Assembly: GCA_018820765.1 (NCBI GenBank)
Contig: JAHJNN010000007.1
Location: 62,001-126,000 of the forward strand
Length of the DNA stretch: 64,000 nt
Reading direction: 5' to 3'
From: Gammaproteobacteria bacterium
Lineage (GTDB): Bacteria; Pseudomonadota; Gammaproteobacteria; Burkholderiales; Thiobacillaceae
Shown here piece by piece: positions 43,237 through 51,257 of this stretch. The notes beneath the pieces were generated by a model. The model did not search any database. It saw only the letters and a list, made by a program, of their open reading frames with translations, and was not told the DNA's origin. Every line of letters starts with the position of its first letter. The first letter of the stretch is position 1. The translations under genes were made by a program, and so were the position numbers.

Positions 43237-44439
43237 ATGAATTTAATCAACATGCGCAAACTCTGGTTGCTTTTCGCCCAATCCGTCACGGTGGCGCTGG
43301 GCGTGCTGTTCATCGTCGCGCTGTTCAAGCCCGATCTGCTGCACTGGCAAGCGCAGCCGCAACACCTCACCGTCCAGCAGGCGCCGCCCGGCCCGGCGGG
43401 GGGGCCGGCCGCCGCCGGCGAATCCTTCGCACCGGCGGCGCAGAAGGTGACGCCGAGTGTGGTCAACATCTTTACCCAGCAAAAAGTGCGCACCCCGGCG
43501 CACCCCGCGCTGCAGGATCCGATTTTTCGCTATTTCTTCGGCGATCGCCTGGATGCGCGGCCGCGCGAGGTGTCCAACCTCGGTTCGGGCGTGATCGTCA
43601 GCCCCAACGGCTACATCCTCACCAACCAGCATGTGGTCGAGGCCGCCGATGAAATCCAGGTAGCGCTGGCAAACGGCCAGACCACGACGCTGCCCGCCAA
43701 GGTGGTGGGGTCCGACCCCGAAACCGATCTGGCGGTATTGAAAATCGAGGCCGACAATCTGCCCGCCATCACCTTCGCCCAGGCCGACAGCCTCAAGGTC
43801 GGCGACTGGGTGCTGGCGGTGGGCAACCCGTTCGGCGTCGGCCAGACGGTGACCGCGGGCATCGTCAGCGCGCTCGGTCGCACGCATCTCGGCATCAACA
43901 CTTTCGAGAACTTCATCCAGACCGATGCCGCCATCAACCCGGGCAATTCGGGCGGTGCGCTGGTCGACTCCGCCGGCAACCTGGTCGGGGTGAACAGCGC
44001 GATCTATTCGCGCTCCGGCGGCTCGCAGGGCATCGGCTTCGCCATCCCGGTCAGCATCGCGCGCCAGGTGATGGAACAGATCGTTCAGTCCGGCAGCGTG
44101 ACGCGCGGCTGGGTCGGCATCGAGGTGCAGGATCTGACCCCCGAACTGGCCGAGTCCTTCAACCTGAAAAGTGCCGAAGGCGCGTTGATCGCGGGCGTGC
44201 TGAAGGGGGGACCGGCCGACGCCGGCGGCGTCCGTCCGGGCGACATCCTGCTGTCGGTCAACGCCAACAAGGTGTCGGATTCGGGCTCGCTGCTGAACCT
44301 GATCGCCGACCTGAAACCCGGGATGAGCGCCCGCCTGACGGTGGCGCGCAAGCAGCAAACGCTGGCTTTGAACGTCCGGGTCGGGCGCCGCCCCGCGCAA
44401 CCTGCGCTGGCGCCGCCGCAGGAGCCCGAACTCAACTAG
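43237..44439 (+). CDS. DegS/DegQ-like periplasmic serine protease
   Basis: A 400-residue S1C protease with an N-terminal anchor (LLFAQSVTVALGVLFIVALF), a Pro/Ala-rich linker, and the catalytic triad His (TNQHVV), Asp (DPETDLAVLKI) and Ser (NPGNSGGALVD). It has a single PDZ domain (about 290-385). One PDZ and a membrane anchor match DegS rather than DegP. DegS-type proteases start RseA cleavage or act in envelope quality control. Its TAG stop lies in the CTAG at the edge of the downstream MITE. Confidence 0.9.
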   Translation: MNLINMRKLWLLFAQSVTVALGVLFIVALFKPDLLHWQAQPQHLTVQQAPPGPAGGPAAAGESFAPAAQKVTPSVVNIFTQQKVRTPAHPALQDPIFRYFFGDRLDARPREVSNLGSGVIVSPNGYILTNQHVVEAADEIQVALANGQTTTLPAKVVGSDPETDLAVLKIEADNLPAITFAQADSLKVGDWVLAVGNPFGVGQTVTAGIVSALGRTHLGINTFENFIQTDAAINPGNSGGALVDSAGNLVGVNSAIYSRSGGSQGIGFAIPVSIARQVMEQIVQSGSVTRGWVGIEVQDLTPELAESFNLKSAEGALIAGVLKGGPADAGGVRPGDILLSVNANKVSDSGSLLNLIADLKPGMSARLTVARKQQTLALNVRVGRRPAQPALAPPQEPELN

Positions 44440-44736
44440 GGCGTGTTAACACTAATTTCACGCCCACGACGAGGCCGATTCGGGATGCATGCCGCGAAGC
44501 GAGACGCGCCGCAGTGTCGTTCACTGCAAGCGGCTTGCGACAAAGGGATGCGCCCGGCCGGATTTAAGCTTGGCCGGCCCGTCCCTGCGGATTGCTGCGA
44601 GAAAGCGCGCTGCTTTTATTTAATACGGCGGCGTTGCGCCGCTTGGCAAGGGACGGCCCTTGCCTGCGCGACGCGCCTTGCATCCATCGCTTTCTCGCGG
44701 CAACGCGGACGCGAAATTAGTGTTAACACGCCCTAG
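44436..44736. mobile_element. MITE-like non-coding inverted-repeat element
   Basis: Perfect 20-bp terminal inverted repeats (GGCGTGTTAACACTAATTTC at 44440-44459 and its complement at 44713-44732) enclose 253 bp without a gene. A CTAG tetranucleotide stands on both sides, as expected for a 4-bp target duplication of IS5-type transposases. The interior is GC-rich with weak self-complementarity. Confidence 0.8.
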
Positions 44737-44760
44737 GCGCGTCGGCTTGAAGCACAGCGG

Positions 44761-46575
44761 CTAGGACGAAGTGCCGCGCTGATCCGCCAGCGTCTGCAGC
44801 AGTCTTACCCGCGTCGGATAGACATACGCGTCCCGTTCCATCGCGGGCAGGCGCCAGCCGGCGGCGGTGCGCGCCATCCGCTGCAACGCAGGATCCTGCA
44901 GGCGCAAGCTGGCCAGAATCAGCACATCGGACGGCGAATACAGCGCGCCGTCGGCCAGCGCGGGCTCGGGCTGCAGAGTGGCCAGCAAGGGACGCGCTTC
45001 GTGTTTCCAGCCTTTTTCGCCCCAGAAGGATTGCCAGGCAACCAACGCAAGCTGCCGCGCGCGGGTGCGCGACTGCGCATTGCCGGTGGCATCGGCGTGG
45101 TCGAGCAGCCCCTGCACGACGTAGGCGTAGTCTTCCAGTTCGGCATGCGGCAATACCTGGCCGCCCGCGATCCCCTTGATCAGGCGCCCGTCCCGCAGCA
45201 GTTGGGTCAGCAGGAAATGCTGCAGACGGTCGGCCTGGCGGCGATAGGCCGGATCGAGCTGGCTGGCGTGGCTGAAGGCCGAAAGCGCCAGACCATTGAG
45301 GCCGGCATTCAGCTTGTTGTCCTTGGGCAGACTGCGTGCGAGCCGCAGCGGACGCAGCACGCGTGTGGCATCCGCCAGCAGCCGGCGCTCGTCTGCCGTC
45401 GGCGTGCGGTATTCCGCGGGCAGATAGCCGTCGTCGAAACTGCGCGCCGCATCGAGCCGCCACACCCGCCGCGCTGCGGCAAAGGCCTCGGGCGACAGGC
45501 GGCGCTGCAATTCATCGGGCTCCCACAGATAGGTCGCGCCTTCGCGGCCCGCCTCGTCGACCGCCGAGGTGCTGCTGTAGAACCCGCCGCTCGCATCCAG
45601 CAATTCTCCCCGCATGAAATCAAGCGTGCTGCGCGCAAGTTCGCGATAGCGCGGCTGGCGCAGCACGGCCGCCGCACGCAGGTAAAGCGAGGCCAGATGC
45701 GCGTTGTCGTACAGCATCTTCTCGAAATGCGGCGTGTCCCAGTCGGGGTCGGTGGTGTAGCGGAAGAACCCGCCGCCGACATGGTCGCGCATCCCGCGCG
45801 CGGCCATCTGGTCGAACGTCAGGCGCAGAAACTCGGCCAGCTTCGCATCAGGCTGCCGCGCCTGGTGCTCCAGCAAGGCATGCAGTTGCGGTGCCATGGG
45901 GAATTTGTTGACCTGGCCGAGACCGCCGCGCAGGGTGTCGGCCTCCTGCCACGCGCCCGCCAGAAACTGCTGCCAGGCGCGAGCGCTGCGTTCGGCCGTC
46001 AGCGGCGCGCTGACCGGTTGCCCGGCAGGGGGCGGTGCGGCCCGCCGGGCGAGGTTTCGAATGGCGGCGCGATCCGCGGTCCAGCGCCCGGCGAGATGGC
46101 TCAGGCGGGTACGGAAATCGTCCGGGGGCGCGTACAGCAAGGCGTACACCGGATAGCCCTCGGGCGTGACGAACGCATTCAGCGGCCAGCCCGACACGCC
46201 GCTCAGTTGGGCCGAAAACGTCTGCAGGGCATCGTCCAGCCCGCTGTTGATTTCGCGGTCGACCTTGACCGGGATGTAGTCGCGGTTGAGCAGTTCGGCA
46301 ATCGCGGCGTTCTTGTAGCTTTCGCGCTGCATGACGTGGCACCAATGGCAGGCGAAGTAGCCCACCGACACGAACAAGAGCTTGTTTTCCCGTTTGGCGC
46401 GGGCGACGGTGTCGGCATTCCATTCCTGCCAGGCGACCGTGTCGCTGCCGTGCAGCGCCAGATAGGGCGAAGGGTGGTTGGCGAGCTGGTTGACCGGCGC
46501 GGCCGCAACCGCAGCAGGCAACAGCAGGATCAGCAGCAAACGGGTGAGCGTGGTTCCCCGGCTACACCCGAACAT
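44761..46575 (-). CDS. Secreted thioredoxin-fold DUF255/YyaL-like protein
   Basis: This 604-residue protein has a signal peptide (LLLILLLPAAVAAAP) and an N-terminal thioredoxin-like DUF255 domain (NQLANHPSPYLALHG; CxxC in YFACHWCHVMQRES). A six-hairpin-type helical domain follows (GGGFFRYTTDPDWDTPHFEK; MLYDNAHLASLYL). Cytoplasmic relatives of about 680 residues are widespread, with unknown function; this one looks exported. It is the third gene of the ECF sigma operon and overlaps the anti-sigma gene by 14 nt. This suggests a role in periplasmic thiol or sulfur chemistry. Confidence 0.83.
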   Translation of the reverse strand: MFGCSRGTTLTRLLLILLLPAAVAAAPVNQLANHPSPYLALHGSDTVAWQEWNADTVARAKRENKLLFVSVGYFACHWCHVMQRESYKNAAIAELLNRDYIPVKVDREINSGLDDALQTFSAQLSGVSGWPLNAFVTPEGYPVYALLYAPPDDFRTRLSHLAGRWTADRAAIRNLARRAAPPPAGQPVSAPLTAERSARAWQQFLAGAWQEADTLRGGLGQVNKFPMAPQLHALLEHQARQPDAKLAEFLRLTFDQMAARGMRDHVGGGFFRYTTDPDWDTPHFEKMLYDNAHLASLYLRAAAVLRQPRYRELARSTLDFMRGELLDASGGFYSSTSAVDEAGREGATYLWEPDELQRRLSPEAFAAARRVWRLDAARSFDDGYLPAEYRTPTADERRLLADATRVLRPLRLARSLPKDNKLNAGLNGLALSAFSHASQLDPAYRRQADRLQHFLLTQLLRDGRLIKGIAGGQVLPHAELEDYAYVVQGLLDHADATGNAQSRTRARQLALVAWQSFWGEKGWKHEARPLLATLQPEPALADGALYSPSDVLILASLRLQDPALQRMARTAAGWRLPAMERDAYVYPTRVRLLQTLADQRGTSS

Positions 46576-47293
46576 AGGTCCAGCCTTGCTGCAGCCGGGT
46601 GACGATTTCGCCGATCGCGGTCGGGGCGGCCCGCGCGGTCGGCAGCAGTTCCACGTGCTGGCCTTCGCCCGTGAAGCGGGCGATGGTCTGGCTGCATGCC
46701 ACCCAGTGCAGGTTGGTGTGGCGCTGGGTCATGCGCGCAATGCGCGCCGCATGGGGGCTGACCCCGGCGCGCATCAGGTTGATTCCATGACTGTTGGCGA
46801 CGATCTCAAGCTGCATCGTCCGGCCCTCCCGCTCGGCCTCGTCCAGCAGGTGCTCGGCCCGATCCAGCACCGCCTCCATCCTTTGCGGCTCGGCACTGTC
46901 GAGATGCAGGATGACCCGGTTCGGGTCGGCCTCACGCGTCAGGCTGACCGCCTGAAAGCCGTCGACGAGGGGCGCGGGCACGCTCGCCAGAGCCGGGGAT
47001 TCCAGGCTGCGCAGGGCCCAGCCGCCGCTCAGCCCCGCGACCAGGATCAGGCAACCGTAGGCGCAACGCTGCATGAACTGCCGCCGGGGGGCGGCACGAG
47101 TTTTTCTGCCGGCGGAAACAGGCGGCTCGGCATAGGCCAGCCGCACCATGTTCTGCAGGCTGCGCAGGGTGCAGATGCGCTGCGCCAGCGCCGTATCCTC
47201 GCGCATCCGGGCAATGAGCTTTTCGCTGTCATCCACGTCGAGTTCGCCATCGACGAAGGCGTGCAGGATTTCATCCGAAACCACGGGGTTCAT
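46562..47293 (-). CDS. Anti-sigma factor with periplasmic DsrE-like domain
   Basis: A 243-residue protein. It has an N-terminal cytoplasmic anti-sigma region (EILHAFVDGELDVDDSEKLI, no zinc HxxxCxxC), one membrane helix (CAYGCLILVAGLSGGWAL, about 77-95) and a periplasmic C-terminal domain. That domain has RVILHLDSAEP, LEIVANSHGINLMRAG, LHWVACSQTIARF and a final IGEIVTRLQQGWTYVRV. It matches the secreted DsrE-like protein encoded divergently, including a conserved Cys and the Gly-Trp/Tyr-x-Tyr end. The start at 47293 overlaps the sigma stop by 4 nt and has AGGAGAG. It probably releases the sigma factor when its DsrE-like domain senses a sulfur or redox signal. Confidence 0.8.
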   Translation of the reverse strand: MNPVVSDEILHAFVDGELDVDDSEKLIARMREDTALAQRICTLRSLQNMVRLAYAEPPVSAGRKTRAAPRRQFMQRCAYGCLILVAGLSGGWALRSLESPALASVPAPLVDGFQAVSLTREADPNRVILHLDSAEPQRMEAVLDRAEHLLDEAEREGRTMQLEIVANSHGINLMRAGVSPHAARIARMTQRHTNLHWVACSQTIARFTGEGQHVELLPTARAAPTAIGEIVTRLQQGWTYVRV

Positions 47294-47844
47294 TTCACTC
47301 TCCTTAGCTGTGGCCGGGCCGCGGGCTGCTGCATTGCAGGGTCCATCAGGCATTTCAGGCTCGCGCGCGCGCGCGACAGACGGCTCATCACCGTTCCCAC
47401 CGGGATATCCAGGATCCCGGCCACCTCGGCATAACCAAATTCCTCCAGATCGACCAGCGTCAGCACCTGCCGCTGCCCCAGCGGCAGACGCGCCACGGCC
47501 GCGCGCACACAGGCAATGATCTGTTCGCGCCCGCAGCGGGATTCGGGCGATTCGGCGCCCGATTCAAGCTCGTCCCGCAACTCGTCCACATCGTCGAAGT
47601 CGCGCCGGCTGCGCAGGTAATCGAGCCAGCAGTGATTCATGATCGAGACCATCCAGCCCTTCAGCGCGGCCTCGTCACGCAACTGGGCACGGCGTGCCCA
47701 CGCCTTGGACAGGGTTTCCTGCACCAGATCGTCTGCCAGTGCGGCGTCGTGGCACCAGGCATAGGCGATGCGGTAGAGCATGGGGCGCTGCGCCTCGATG
47801 CCGGGACGAAACGGGCCAAACAGTAAGTGGCTGATCATGCTCAT
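47290..47844 (-). CDS. ECF-type RNA polymerase sigma factor
   Basis: A 184-residue sigma factor with region 2 (AYAWCHDAALADDLVQETLS; GWMVSIMNHCWLDYLRSRR) and region 4 (LPLGQRQVLTLVDLEEFGYA; IPVGTVMSRLSRARASL). The frame opens at 47871, but an ECF-type -35 and -10 lie inside that extension. The first usable ATG is therefore 47844 (MSMISHLL), four bases after the -10 box, which implies a nearly leaderless mRNA. It is first in a three-gene operon with its anti-sigma factor. Confidence 0.92.
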   Translation of the reverse strand: MSMISHLLFGPFRPGIEAQRPMLYRIAYAWCHDAALADDLVQETLSKAWARRAQLRDEAALKGWMVSIMNHCWLDYLRSRRDFDDVDELRDELESGAESPESRCGREQIIACVRAAVARLPLGQRQVLTLVDLEEFGYAEVAGILDIPVGTVMSRLSRARASLKCLMDPAMQQPAARPQLRRVK

Positions 47845-47848
47845 GTTG

Positions 47849-47878
47849 TAAAGACGGGGACGATGGTCCATTTATTCC
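47849..47878 (-). promoter_or_regulatory. ECF-type promoter of the sigma operon
   Basis: On the minus strand GGAATAA, exactly 16 bp, then GTCTTTA. The same pattern occurs on the other strand for the divergent DsrE gene, so the sigma factor very likely activates its own operon. Confidence 0.78.
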
Positions 47879-47900
47879 AGAAAATTATTTCCACGGGAAT

Positions 47901-47929
47901 GGAATAAGCGTATCAAATGATACGTCTTA
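47901..47929 (+). promoter_or_regulatory. ECF-type promoter of the DsrE-like gene, with internal palindrome
   Basis: GGAATAA, exactly 16 bp, then GTCTTA, giving a start near 47936 and a leader of about 53 nt. The spacer holds a palindrome, GTATCA-AA-TGATAC, that is absent from the divergent copy and could be an additional operator. Confidence 0.8.
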
Positions 47930-47988
47930 TACTCAGGCCTGGCTTGAATTAAGCCTGCTTATCCAATGACCAAACAGGAGACTCAACC

Positions 47989-48408
47989 ATGAAACGCACC
48001 TTCACCCCCATGCTCGCCGCCCTGCTTCTTGCCGCCGCCCCCCTGGCCGCCAGCGCCGCAGAGGAAAAAGTGGTGTACCACGTCAATGACTCCTCCGTTG
48101 CCCGCGTTGCCATGAACAATGTGAACAACCACCTCAATGCCGCTCCGGATGCCAAAATCGTCGTGGTGACCCACGGCAAGGGCATCGACTTTCTGCTCAA
48201 CGATGCCAAGGACGACAAGGGCGAATACGCGCCCGTGGTGTCCGCCCTGAAAGCAAAAGGCGTCGATTTCCGCGTCTGCAACAACACCCTGAAGTCCCGC
48301 AAGCTGGACGCCAGTGCTGTGAACATGGAAGCCACCATCGTGCCGTCAGGCGTGGCCGAAATCGGCAAACTGCAGTCGCAGGAAGGCTACGTCTACCTGA
48401 AGCCCTGA
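47989..48408 (+). CDS. Secreted DsrE-like protein
   Basis: This 139-residue protein has a cleavable signal peptide (MLAALLLAAAPLAASA) and a DsrE/DsrF-like alpha-beta fold: KVVYHVNDSSVARVAMNNVN, KIVVVTHGKGIDFLL and VDFRVCNNTLKSR. The end is GVAEIGKLQSQEGYVYLKP. The single mature Cys lies where DsrE proteins carry a persulfide. Periplasmic location is unusual for this mostly cytoplasmic sulfur-relay family. It is expressed from an ECF-type promoter facing the sigma operon and has an AGGAG ribosome site. Confidence 0.88.
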   Translation: MKRTFTPMLAALLLAAAPLAASAAEEKVVYHVNDSSVARVAMNNVNNHLNAAPDAKIVVVTHGKGIDFLLNDAKDDKGEYAPVVSALKAKGVDFRVCNNTLKSRKLDASAVNMEATIVPSGVAEIGKLQSQEGYVYLKP

Positions 48409-48476
48409 TATAAGGACGCGGTTCCACTCGTGCCGATGCGCATGGGGAATCGCAAATCCTGAATCGGTTTTCCTGC

Positions 48477-48506
48477 AAGCCGACCCATCGCGGGTCGGCT
48501 TTTTTA
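48477..48506 (+). terminator. Terminator after the DsrE-like gene
   Basis: AAGCCGACCC, ATCGC loop, then GGGTCGGCTTTTTT gives a strong hairpin with a T-run on the plus strand. Its right edge touches the orn stop codon. Confidence 0.9.
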
Positions 48507-49052
48507 TTCGCTGCGGATGAAGTGCTCGCGGTAAAACTTCAGCTCGTCGATGGATTCGTAGATGTCCGCCAGCGCCTCGTGCTTGTTGGACTTTTTGAAG
48601 GTTTCGGACAGCCCGGGCCGCCAGCGCTTGGCCAGCTCCTTCAGGGTGCTGACATCGAGGTTGCGGTAGTGGAAGAAGGCTTCCAGCTGCGGCATGTAGC
48701 GCGCCATGAAGCGCCGGTCCTGGCAGATCGAGTTGCCGCACATCGGCGAGGTCCGGGCCGGCACGTGCTGCTTCACGAATTCCAGCATCTGCGCCTCGGC
48801 CTCGGCATCGTTCAGCTGCGAGGCTTTTACGCGCTCGATCAGGCCGGATTTTCCGTGCGTGCCCTTGTTCCAGTTGTCCATCGCATTCATCACCTCGTCG
48901 GGCTGATGCACCACCAGAACCGGGCCTTCGGCCACGGTGTTGAGATCGGCATCGGTGACGACGATGGCAAGCTCGATGATGCGATCGGTGTCGGGCGACA
49001 GGCCGGTCATTTCCATGTCGAGCCAGAGCAGATGCGTGGGATTGAGCGCCAT
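48504..49052 (-). CDS. orn: Oligoribonuclease
   Basis: A 182-residue DEDDh exonuclease that degrades 2-5-nt RNA and pGpG. Motifs: [18 protein letters not shown] (first D and E), the second Asp in [16 protein letters not shown], and the third box with His in [16 protein letters not shown]...[15 protein letters not shown]. Length and sequence are typical. It is transcribed alone, convergent with the DsrE-like gene. Confidence 0.97.
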   Translation of the reverse strand: MALNPTHLLWLDMEMTGLSPDTDRIIELAIVVTDADLNTVAEGPVLVVHQPDEVMNAMDNWNKGTHGKSGLIERVKASQLNDAEAEAQMLEFVKQHVPARTSPMCGNSICQDRRFMARYMPQLEAFFHYRNLDVSTLKELAKRWRPGLSETFKKSNKHEALADIYESIDELKFYREHFIRSE

Positions 49053-49167
49053 GACGGATTCCTGAATTGAACAGCCCGCATTTTCGCATAGACCATGACC
49101 GGCGCGGGGTAGCAGAAGACCGGGCGAGCAGCCATAATCGAAACCTGCTCAATCCAGGAGTCCGGCC

Positions 49168-49476
49168 ATGAAGACCCTGACGATCTTATTCGCTGCGGCG
49201 ATGCTTTCCACGGCGACCCAGGCGGCCCCCTTTGCCAAGGGCGACCCCGGGATCGGCAAGACGCTGCACGACAAGGCCTGCACCAGCTGCCACGCCGGCA
49301 TGTTCGGCGGCGACGGCAGCAGGATCTACACGCGCGCCGACCGCAAGACCCGGACCGCGCAGCAGCTGGCCGCCCGCATCGCGGGCTGCAACGCCAACAC
49401 CGGTGCCGGCTGGTTTCCGGAAGACGAGGCGCACGTTGCCGCCTGGCTCAACCAGCAATACTACAAATTCAAGTAA
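49168..49476 (+). CDS. Small monohaem c-type cytochrome
   Basis: A 102-residue periplasmic protein with a signal peptide ([16 protein letters not shown]) and one haem c site, CTSCH. A later [21 protein letters not shown] contains a third Cys. No obvious distal Met is seen after the haem motif. It is probably an electron carrier. The location between orn and phhB gives no clear partner. Confidence 0.85.
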   Translation: MKTLTILFAAAMLSTATQAAPFAKGDPGIGKTLHDKACTSCHAGMFGGDGSRIYTRADRKTRTAQQLAARIAGCNANTGAGWFPEDEAHVAAWLNQQYYKFK

Positions 49477-49484
49477 GGACCGCC

Positions 49485-49826
49485 ATGACCACTATCGTTG
49501 AAGAACTCGTCCGCAAGAAATGCGCGCCCTGCGAGGGCGGCGTTGCCCCGCTGACCGATGCCCAGATCGCCCCCATGCTGAAAGGCCTGTCCGGCTGGCA
49601 GCGCGACGGCGTGAAGATCGCAAAGGAATACAAGTTCAAGGACCACTACCAGGCGCAGGCCTTCACCAACGCGGTCATGTGGGTGTCGCACCGCGAAGAC
49701 CACCATCCCTACCTCATCGTCGGCTACAACACGGTCAAGGTCGAATACTGGACGCACGCGATCGGCGGCCTGTCCGAGAACGATTTCATCTGCGCGGCCA
49801 AGGTCGACACGCTGCTTGAACTCTAA
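49485..49826 (+). CDS. phhB: Pterin-4-alpha-carbinolamine dehydratase
   Basis: A 113-residue enzyme that recycles tetrahydropterin cofactor. The active-site signature is present as [16 protein letters not shown] with the paired His, and [15 protein letters not shown] ends the fold. It starts 8 nt after the cytochrome gene with a short GGA site. No phenylalanine hydroxylase is in the window. Confidence 0.94.
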   Translation: MTTIVEELVRKKCAPCEGGVAPLTDAQIAPMLKGLSGWQRDGVKIAKEYKFKDHYQAQAFTNAVMWVSHREDHHPYLIVGYNTVKVEYWTHAIGGLSENDFICAAKVDTLLEL

Positions 49827-49829
49827 AGC

Positions 49830-50708
49830 ATGACCGCGCTGACCGGCCAGGTCGTCGCCGCCTTCAGCCGCCGTTTCATCGTCGAAACGGCCGAGGGCAG
49901 CCTGCCGTGCCAGGTGAAGGGACGCCATCTGCGCGTGGTGTGCGGCGACCGGGTCGAGATCCGGCGCGACGGCGACGCGGGGGTGATCGAGACGGTGCTG
50001 CCGCGCGCCAGCCTGCTCTATCGCTCCGACGCCTTCAAGACCAAGGCCATCGCCGCCAACGTCACCCAGCTGGCCGTGGTGGTGGCGGCGCGGCCGAGTT
50101 TTTCGATGGAACTGGTGCAGCGCTGCGTCCTGGCCGCCGAAGAGCAGGACATCGCCAGCCTGCTCATCCTCAACAAGGCCGACCTGCCGGAAACACCGGC
50201 CGCGCGCGAGCGCCTGAATCTGCTCACCCGCATCGGCTATCCGCTCGTCATGCTGTCGGCGCTGAACGACGTGGCCCCCTTGCGCCCGGCGCTGCACGGC
50301 CACACCACGCTCTTGATCGGGCAGTCCGGCATGGGCAAGTCGACGCTCATCAATGCACTGTTTCCCGGCGCCGAAATGGCGACTGCCGAATATTCCGAAG
50401 CGCTCGACAGCGGGCGTCACACCACCACCCACACGCGACTGCACCGGCTGGACGCCGACTCGGCCGTGATCGACTCGCCCGGCCTGCAGGAATTCGCCCT
50501 GCAGCATCTGGACGCCAATGCCTTGGCGCACGCCTTCGTCGAGTTTCGTCCGTTTCTGGGGCAGTGCCGTTTCCGCGACTGCAAGCACGAGACCGAACCG
50601 GGCTGCCGCCTTCAGGAAGCGGCGGCGGCAGGCGAGATCGATCCGGCGCGGCTCAAACTGTTCCAGAGCCTGCGCCGACTGCAGCAGAACGCTGCCCAGC
50701 GCCTATAA
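49830..50708 (+). CDS. rsgA: Ribosome small-subunit-dependent GTPase A
   Basis: This 292-residue circularly permuted GTPase assists late 30S maturation. After an OB-fold N-terminus (VVAAFSRRFIVETAEGSLPC), the G motifs come in the order NKADLP (G4), GQSGMGKST (G1) and DSPGLQ (G3). A zinc-binding end follows (CRFRDCKHETEPGC). It starts 3 nt after phhB. Family members are slightly longer on average, but all motifs are intact. Confidence 0.96.
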   Translation: MTALTGQVVAAFSRRFIVETAEGSLPCQVKGRHLRVVCGDRVEIRRDGDAGVIETVLPRASLLYRSDAFKTKAIAANVTQLAVVVAARPSFSMELVQRCVLAAEEQDIASLLILNKADLPETPAARERLNLLTRIGYPLVMLSALNDVAPLRPALHGHTTLLIGQSGMGKSTLINALFPGAEMATAEYSEALDSGRHTTTHTRLHRLDADSAVIDSPGLQEFALQHLDANALAHAFVEFRPFLGQCRFRDCKHETEPGCRLQEAAAAGEIDPARLKLFQSLRRLQQNAAQRL

Positions 50709-50742
50709 AACAAGCACATTCAGCACGATAAGGAGAGCGGCC

Positions 50743-51252
50743 ATGAAAGCGTTTCTGCTTGCCTTGGCGGGGCTGTGCCTGGGCTTGTCCGTGCCTGTAC
50801 ACGCCGCCGGGAAATGGGTCGCGACGCCCTATGCGCCGGCCCGGGTCCTGTTCGAATTCTATCTGGACAACCCGCAAAAGATCGGCAGCGCGCTCTATTG
50901 GGTGCGCTCGCTGGTGAACCCGCTGCAGGAAGCGCCCTACAACTACTCGCCGGAAGACCACAGGATCGTGGTGGTGATCCATGGCACCGAGATCGTGACG
51001 GTGGCAACACGGAACGAAGCGAAATACCAGGATGCGGTCGACCGCATGCGCTACTACGCCGATCTCGGGGTGTCGTTCAAGGTCTGCGGCCAGGCGGCGG
51101 CGGATTTCGGCTACGCGGTGCAGGACTTCCAGGACTTCATCGAAGTCGTTCCCAACGCCATTACCGAGCTGGCGCACTGGCAGCAGCAGGGCTATGCGTT
51201 GATCGTGCCGCAAATCCTGGACAAGACGATCGACATCGAGTCGATCCGATAG
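50743..51252 (+). CDS. Second secreted DsrE-like protein
   Basis: A 169-residue protein with a signal peptide (LLALAGLCLGLSVPVHA) and AAGGAG upstream. The core DHRIVVVIHGTEIVTV, VSFKVCGQAAADFG and IEVVPNAITELAHWQQQGYA parallels the protein at 47989 and the anti-sigma sensor domain. It shares the single Cys and the final Gln-x-x-Gly-Tyr. An extra N-terminal mature segment (about 25-65) is specific to it. No ECF-type promoter is visible directly upstream, so it may be read with rsgA. Confidence 0.82.
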   Translation: MKAFLLALAGLCLGLSVPVHAAGKWVATPYAPARVLFEFYLDNPQKIGSALYWVRSLVNPLQEAPYNYSPEDHRIVVVIHGTEIVTVATRNEAKYQDAVDRMRYYADLGVSFKVCGQAAADFGYAVQDFQDFIEVVPNAITELAHWQQQGYALIVPQILDKTIDIESIR

Positions 51253-51257
51253 GTGGA

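Noticed and set aside
45001-46602. Long plus-strand frame opposite the DUF255 gene
   Set aside because: It mirrors a GC-rich coding sequence with clear motifs on the other strand and has no motif or ribosome site of its own.
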